A stretch of 64,000 nucleotides of DNA, taken from the NCBI RefSeq assembly GCF_964204645.1, contig NC_134029.1:3605001-3669000 (forward strand), in the 5' to 3' direction. Below the pieces are notes generated by a model. That model did not search any database and was not told the origin of the DNA. It worked only from the letters and a program-made list of their open reading frames with translations. A program made the position numbers and the translations under genes. The stretch comes from Tubulanus polymorphus. Lineage: Eukaryota > Nemertea > Palaeonemertea > Tubulaniformes > Tubulanidae. Of this stretch, positions 60,800-64,000 are shown in pieces. Position 1 is the stretch's first letter; every line of letters begins with the position of its first letter.

Positions 60800-62587
60800 A
60801 TGTCTGTCCGTGGTGACGATCTGGAAACTTCGTCTTATGTCGAAGCGATCGAGCATCGCACCGAAAAATCACTTCTCATCGATAACTTCCAAGATTGGTA
60901 CAGAATTCTCACGCTCGATGACGTCATGGCATACGACACGCATAAAGCTATGTACGGAGAACAAGCGATGAAGTCTTTCATCAATAATAAGTTCATTTAC
61001 AACGACCACAATAACCTAACACCATCCGGTACTGTATTCACGATTCCGTTGATAATGGCCGCTTGCAGCGGGTCCGTAGGTGTGTTAAAGCGCCTCTTGG
61101 AGGACGGCGCCGACACTACTGCATCGGAGAAATTTGACTGGAATGTTTTACACTGTTTGATAAGAACTGTCGCAGAGGAACTCAAACCAGAGGACGATCT
61201 TCTGAAAAGTTTGGAAATCATTCTCGAGCATGTCTCCGCCGAGACCAGGTATCGATTGATCATGTCTACGGATGGCGATAATTTCAAACCGATCGAACTT
61301 TCGGCGAAACTCGGAACTTACGGTATATTCAAACGCCTATTGAATTCAGACGCGTACGCCAAGAAATGTGACGTCATCGGTCTCCGACGTTACGTAGAAT
61401 ATGACGTCACTGAGTACGAAAATTTCGAAGATTATGCGCGGGAATTGCGCTCGCCACTGCGCATGCTCCTTTACGTCACTATCGGGCAGACGGCGACTTT
61501 GGAGCGGTATCGTATTTTAGAAATGCCCGTCATTCAACAATGGGTAAAACGTAAAACCCTACAGAACGTTCCGTATCTATTTTTCTGGTTCATCATACGC
61601 TTTCTAATTCTGGTCGCAATGCTCGCACTGCAACCGGTCGCTATGGTGGAAAAGAACTGGCTCTTTTACAAAGCGCTGTGGCCGAACGTTACATCGGTAA
61701 ACGGGACTATTCAATGTTCAGGTATGCCGATCGTTGCGGAATATGAAGGTTTTCTTGACCTGACTTTGGAAATGATCGATGTTTTCTTCATATTCGTTAT
61801 CGTCGATATTGTTGAGATCGTATACAGATTGTGTCATCGAGATTTCCGTACCGTGCGATCTGTACGCGTGAAAAACACCGACCGATCGAACTATCTTGTT
61901 AAAACTCATTTCTACCGCGTCAATCAATTCATTCTGTATTTTGTCAGTCAGGTCGGTAAATTTGCTATAACTCACGGTGGTGCAGGTCTCATTCCTCTGG
62001 TAATCAACCCAGATAAGTATAATACATGTAGCGGGCTTTTCCACGAAGCAGCAGCGTATCTATTTCGAGCTTTAAAAGCGCTTTATTTGCCATTCGTCCT
62101 CTTCAGTATCCTCTACCTGACTGAATGGTTACCTTTCATCGGTACGTTTTCGATAGATCTGCGCTGTATGATGGCCGTGATGATAAAGTTTAGCACGCTG
62201 ACGTTTTTTGTACAGTGTATCTACGTTACGTACGTGGTGACCGTTAAAGAAATGGCCGTCTACAAAAGTCTGGACGCTTTCTACAAAGTGTTTCTCGTAC
62301 AAATCGGAACGAGCGATTTCAACGGCCCGAAGCCGGCCCTTGACATTCGATTCGTCCACGTTATCTATTATTACACGGCTTCAGTGCTGTTGGTTAACTA
62401 TCTTATAGCCATAATGACGTCACACGCTAGTCGCAGTAACGGTCAGAAAATGCACATGCAACAATTGAGACGTCTGGATGCGGCTTTCCTGGCAGAAGAT
62501 CGCTTTGGTCGATGGGCACAAAAGGCTTATCGCATGATCACTAAACGACAGTCGGGTGATGTTCGGATCTGCGTCATCGATCCGTAA
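60800..62587 (+). CDS. TRP-like ankyrin-repeat six-transmembrane channel, intronless coding region
   Basis: 595 aa from the ATG at 60800. The N-terminal third has an ankyrin-like repeat (TIPLIMAACSGSVGVLKRLLEDGAD, broken here as IMAACSGSVGVLKRLLEDGA with the following WNVLHCLI). Six hydrophobic segments follow: YLFFWFIIRFLILVAMLAL, IDVFFIFVIVDIVEIVY, FILYFVSQVGKFAI, ALYLPFVLFSILYL, MMAVMIKFSTLTFFVQCIYV and VIYYYTASVLLVNYLIAIM. The re-entrant pore region between the last two is FLVQIGTSDFNG, and the sixth segment ends in LIAIMTSH, like the LIAxM end of TRP S6. This order (ankyrin, 6TM, short basic tail) is that of TRPV/TRPA-like channels. No canonical TRP box is evident and the family assignment is by architecture. 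A coding region without introns next to multi-exon genes suggests retrocopying or an intronless subfamily. Confidence 0.78.
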   Translation: MSVRGDDLETSSYVEAIEHRTEKSLLIDNFQDWYRILTLDDVMAYDTHKAMYGEQAMKSFINNKFIYNDHNNLTPSGTVFTIPLIMAACSGSVGVLKRLLEDGADTTASEKFDWNVLHCLIRTVAEELKPEDDLLKSLEIILEHVSAETRYRLIMSTDGDNFKPIELSAKLGTYGIFKRLLNSDAYAKKCDVIGLRRYVEYDVTEYENFEDYARELRSPLRMLLYVTIGQTATLERYRILEMPVIQQWVKRKTLQNVPYLFFWFIIRFLILVAMLALQPVAMVEKNWLFYKALWPNVTSVNGTIQCSGMPIVAEYEGFLDLTLEMIDVFFIFVIVDIVEIVYRLCHRDFRTVRSVRVKNTDRSNYLVKTHFYRVNQFILYFVSQVGKFAITHGGAGLIPLVINPDKYNTCSGLFHEAAAYLFRALKALYLPFVLFSILYLTEWLPFIGTFSIDLRCMMAVMIKFSTLTFFVQCIYVTYVVTVKEMAVYKSLDAFYKVFLVQIGTSDFNGPKPALDIRFVHVIYYYTASVLLVNYLIAIMTSHASRSNGQKMHMQQLRRLDAAFLAEDRFGRWAQKAYRMITKRQSGDVRICVIDP

Positions 62588-63236
62588 AATGTCTTTGATG
62601 AATAACCTTAATTACCTACTACGGGTTGGATCGCAGAAGATACCCCAAAAAATCTCGCCAAACTCCCATCTAATGCGGCAGGGGGCGGTGGGAGGTCGAT
62701 ATAGTATATCCTGTCAAGTGGTATGATATTCGTAGCCTACATAAAATTGGGAGTTTAGCAAACGACGTTTCTTCCTAATATGTTGCATTTTTTCCACTTT
62801 GATTTGATCAATACCATTTTGATTTATTACAAACTACGTTTCTACAACCGAAGAGCGGGGTCGTTCCAGTACATGATATGCTTTGAAGGGTAACAGAAAG
62901 TGCCAGAGAAATCCGATGAATTACTGAACACCTTTTCTCCATTCACGTCAAGAACTCTATACAAAAAATGAACCAGATAGAATATAAAAGATAAGATATG
63001 TGTTAACTTATCATTTCATTTCTTATCTTCTTGTCCAAAATATTAACGCATACAATATCAGGTCGGACATTTTGTTATCTTATATCAGTGATAATTTATG
63101 AAGTATCTTTACAATATGATAACGCTTGCTTGGTTAATTAGATTAAATATTTGATCTCACTGTCCAGAGAATACACTAGAATAGAAAGTAAACTAGCTCT
63201 TCATTTCCTTTTGACGAGATATTACAGTAATATAAA
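62588..63236. other. Convergent 3' region between channel and GST genes
   Basis: The two genes end tail-to-tail. No exon or repeat is supported. The region presumably holds both 3' UTRs. Confidence 0.5.
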
Positions 63237-63968
63237 TTAATACTCGGTCTTTGGACGTTTTGCAAGATAGGCAGAAATGTTGGGCAATTTGGCGACGCGA
63301 TCCTGAAGCGCGGTAACCGTCGGGTATGTCTTGAGCAGGTTATCAACTTCGGGCCAGTTCAATCCTTGTAGCCTTTCAATAGCAACGAACGCGATCATAT
63401 CCGCCACAGACACCTGAAAATAACATCGAACATTGTGGATGCGTTCATCGAGTAAATCTTTTAAGTTTGTTCACTGTAGCTCAACTTACCGTTCCCCCAG
63501 CCAAAAAGTCATTGTCTCCAAGAATGGTTTTCAGGGCGTCCAGAAGTCTTGGGAATTCAGCCGTGATCAAATTCTCTTTAACTTCTTGCTAGAAATGCCG
63601 ACAGAAATACATTTATACAAACGAACTAACAACTAACTCTTAGAAATTACAATTTTACAAGTTTCTAGCGTTTTCTCGACCTTTTTCGTTTCGTTTTTCT
63701 CATAACGTTGTTTTGAGTCATTGTTCAGGATATCATATGACATATAGTAAGCCTCGTAGACTTTGGCCATTTCCAGGTTATCCTTTCCTTCCAAACCTAT
63801 AATGATTCATAAATGGGTTAAAAAACCATTCTCATTGGTGTTATTGCATATAGATATCATGAAAAATGAGCCTACCAAATTCTCTGGCAAGATATTGTAC
63901 AATAGCTTGACTCTGAGCGATAGGTTTACCGTCGATTTCGAGGATTGGTAGTTTCTGAAAAGGAGTCT
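63237..63968 (-). CDS. Sigma-class glutathione S-transferase, 3' part (gene runs off the window)
   Basis: Conjugates glutathione to electrophiles, or acts as prostaglandin-type isomerase, in the cytosol. Four minus-strand exons are visible: 63876-63968, 63681-63796, 63490-63588 and 63237-63413, all in phase. The first shows the glutathione-binding end of the thioredoxin domain: PFQKLPILEIDGKPIAQSQA with the cis-Pro and the Q-S that contact glutathione, then IVQYLAREFG. The helical C-domain reads LEMAKVYEAYYMSYDI, FPRLLDALKTIL, GGTVSVADMIAF (N-capping Asp) and ends RPKTEY. The catalytic Tyr exon must lie beyond 64000. The 63681 donor (GTCGAG) is non-typical but keeps the frame. Confidence 0.93.
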
Positions 63969-64000
63969 CTACAAAAAATAACAAAACAATCTTGATGATA

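Overview
This is nuclear DNA of an invertebrate animal. Genes are split into many exons with GT/AG introns of about 80 to 1400 bp, the DNA is AT-rich, AATAAA signals follow the stop codons, and short inverted-repeat elements are common. A sigma-class glutathione S-transferase, a divergent ionotropic glutamate receptor, an orphan channel-like gene and a tandemly expanded METTL27-like family together suggest a lophotrochozoan, perhaps a mollusc. The species is not recognised, so this placement is an inference.

Layout: 1-3.7 kb holds no supported gene and may be 3' UTR or intergenic DNA. RPL36 (minus, 4109-4674) lies head-to-head with the RecQ helicase gene BLM (plus, 5262-17407, 24 coding exons modelled). 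A small intronless gene with its own TATA box sits inside a BLM intron (14656-14955). Nocturnin (plus, 18404-19829) follows. A tetraspanin gene (minus, 22312-27867) has two alternative, homologous last exons. 28-33.8 kb is repeat-rich: a 572-bp hAT-like MITE with 8-bp target duplication, a tRNA-derived SINE head and other inverted-repeat elements.

From 33.9 to 49.0 kb lies a tandem array of METTL27/WBSCR27-like methyltransferases: five intact five-exon genes with conserved intron phases and one pseudogene. A block of about 4 kb carrying the second gene without its first exon plus the whole third gene was copied to give the pseudogene and the fourth intact gene.

The right end carries a divergent ionotropic glutamate receptor (50643-56040, 12 exons), a secreted immunoglobulin-domain protein (56543-58693), a TRP-like ankyrin/6-TM channel whose coding region is one exon (60800-62587), and the 3' part of a sigma-class GST (minus, 63237-63968, running off the window).

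The genes do not form one pathway. RPL36 (translation), BLM (DNA repair) and NOCT (NADP(H) metabolism) are housekeeping or regulatory genes; the right side is membrane, secreted and detoxification functions. Most gene models were checked by exon-phase arithmetic: the listed exons sum to whole codons without internal stops.
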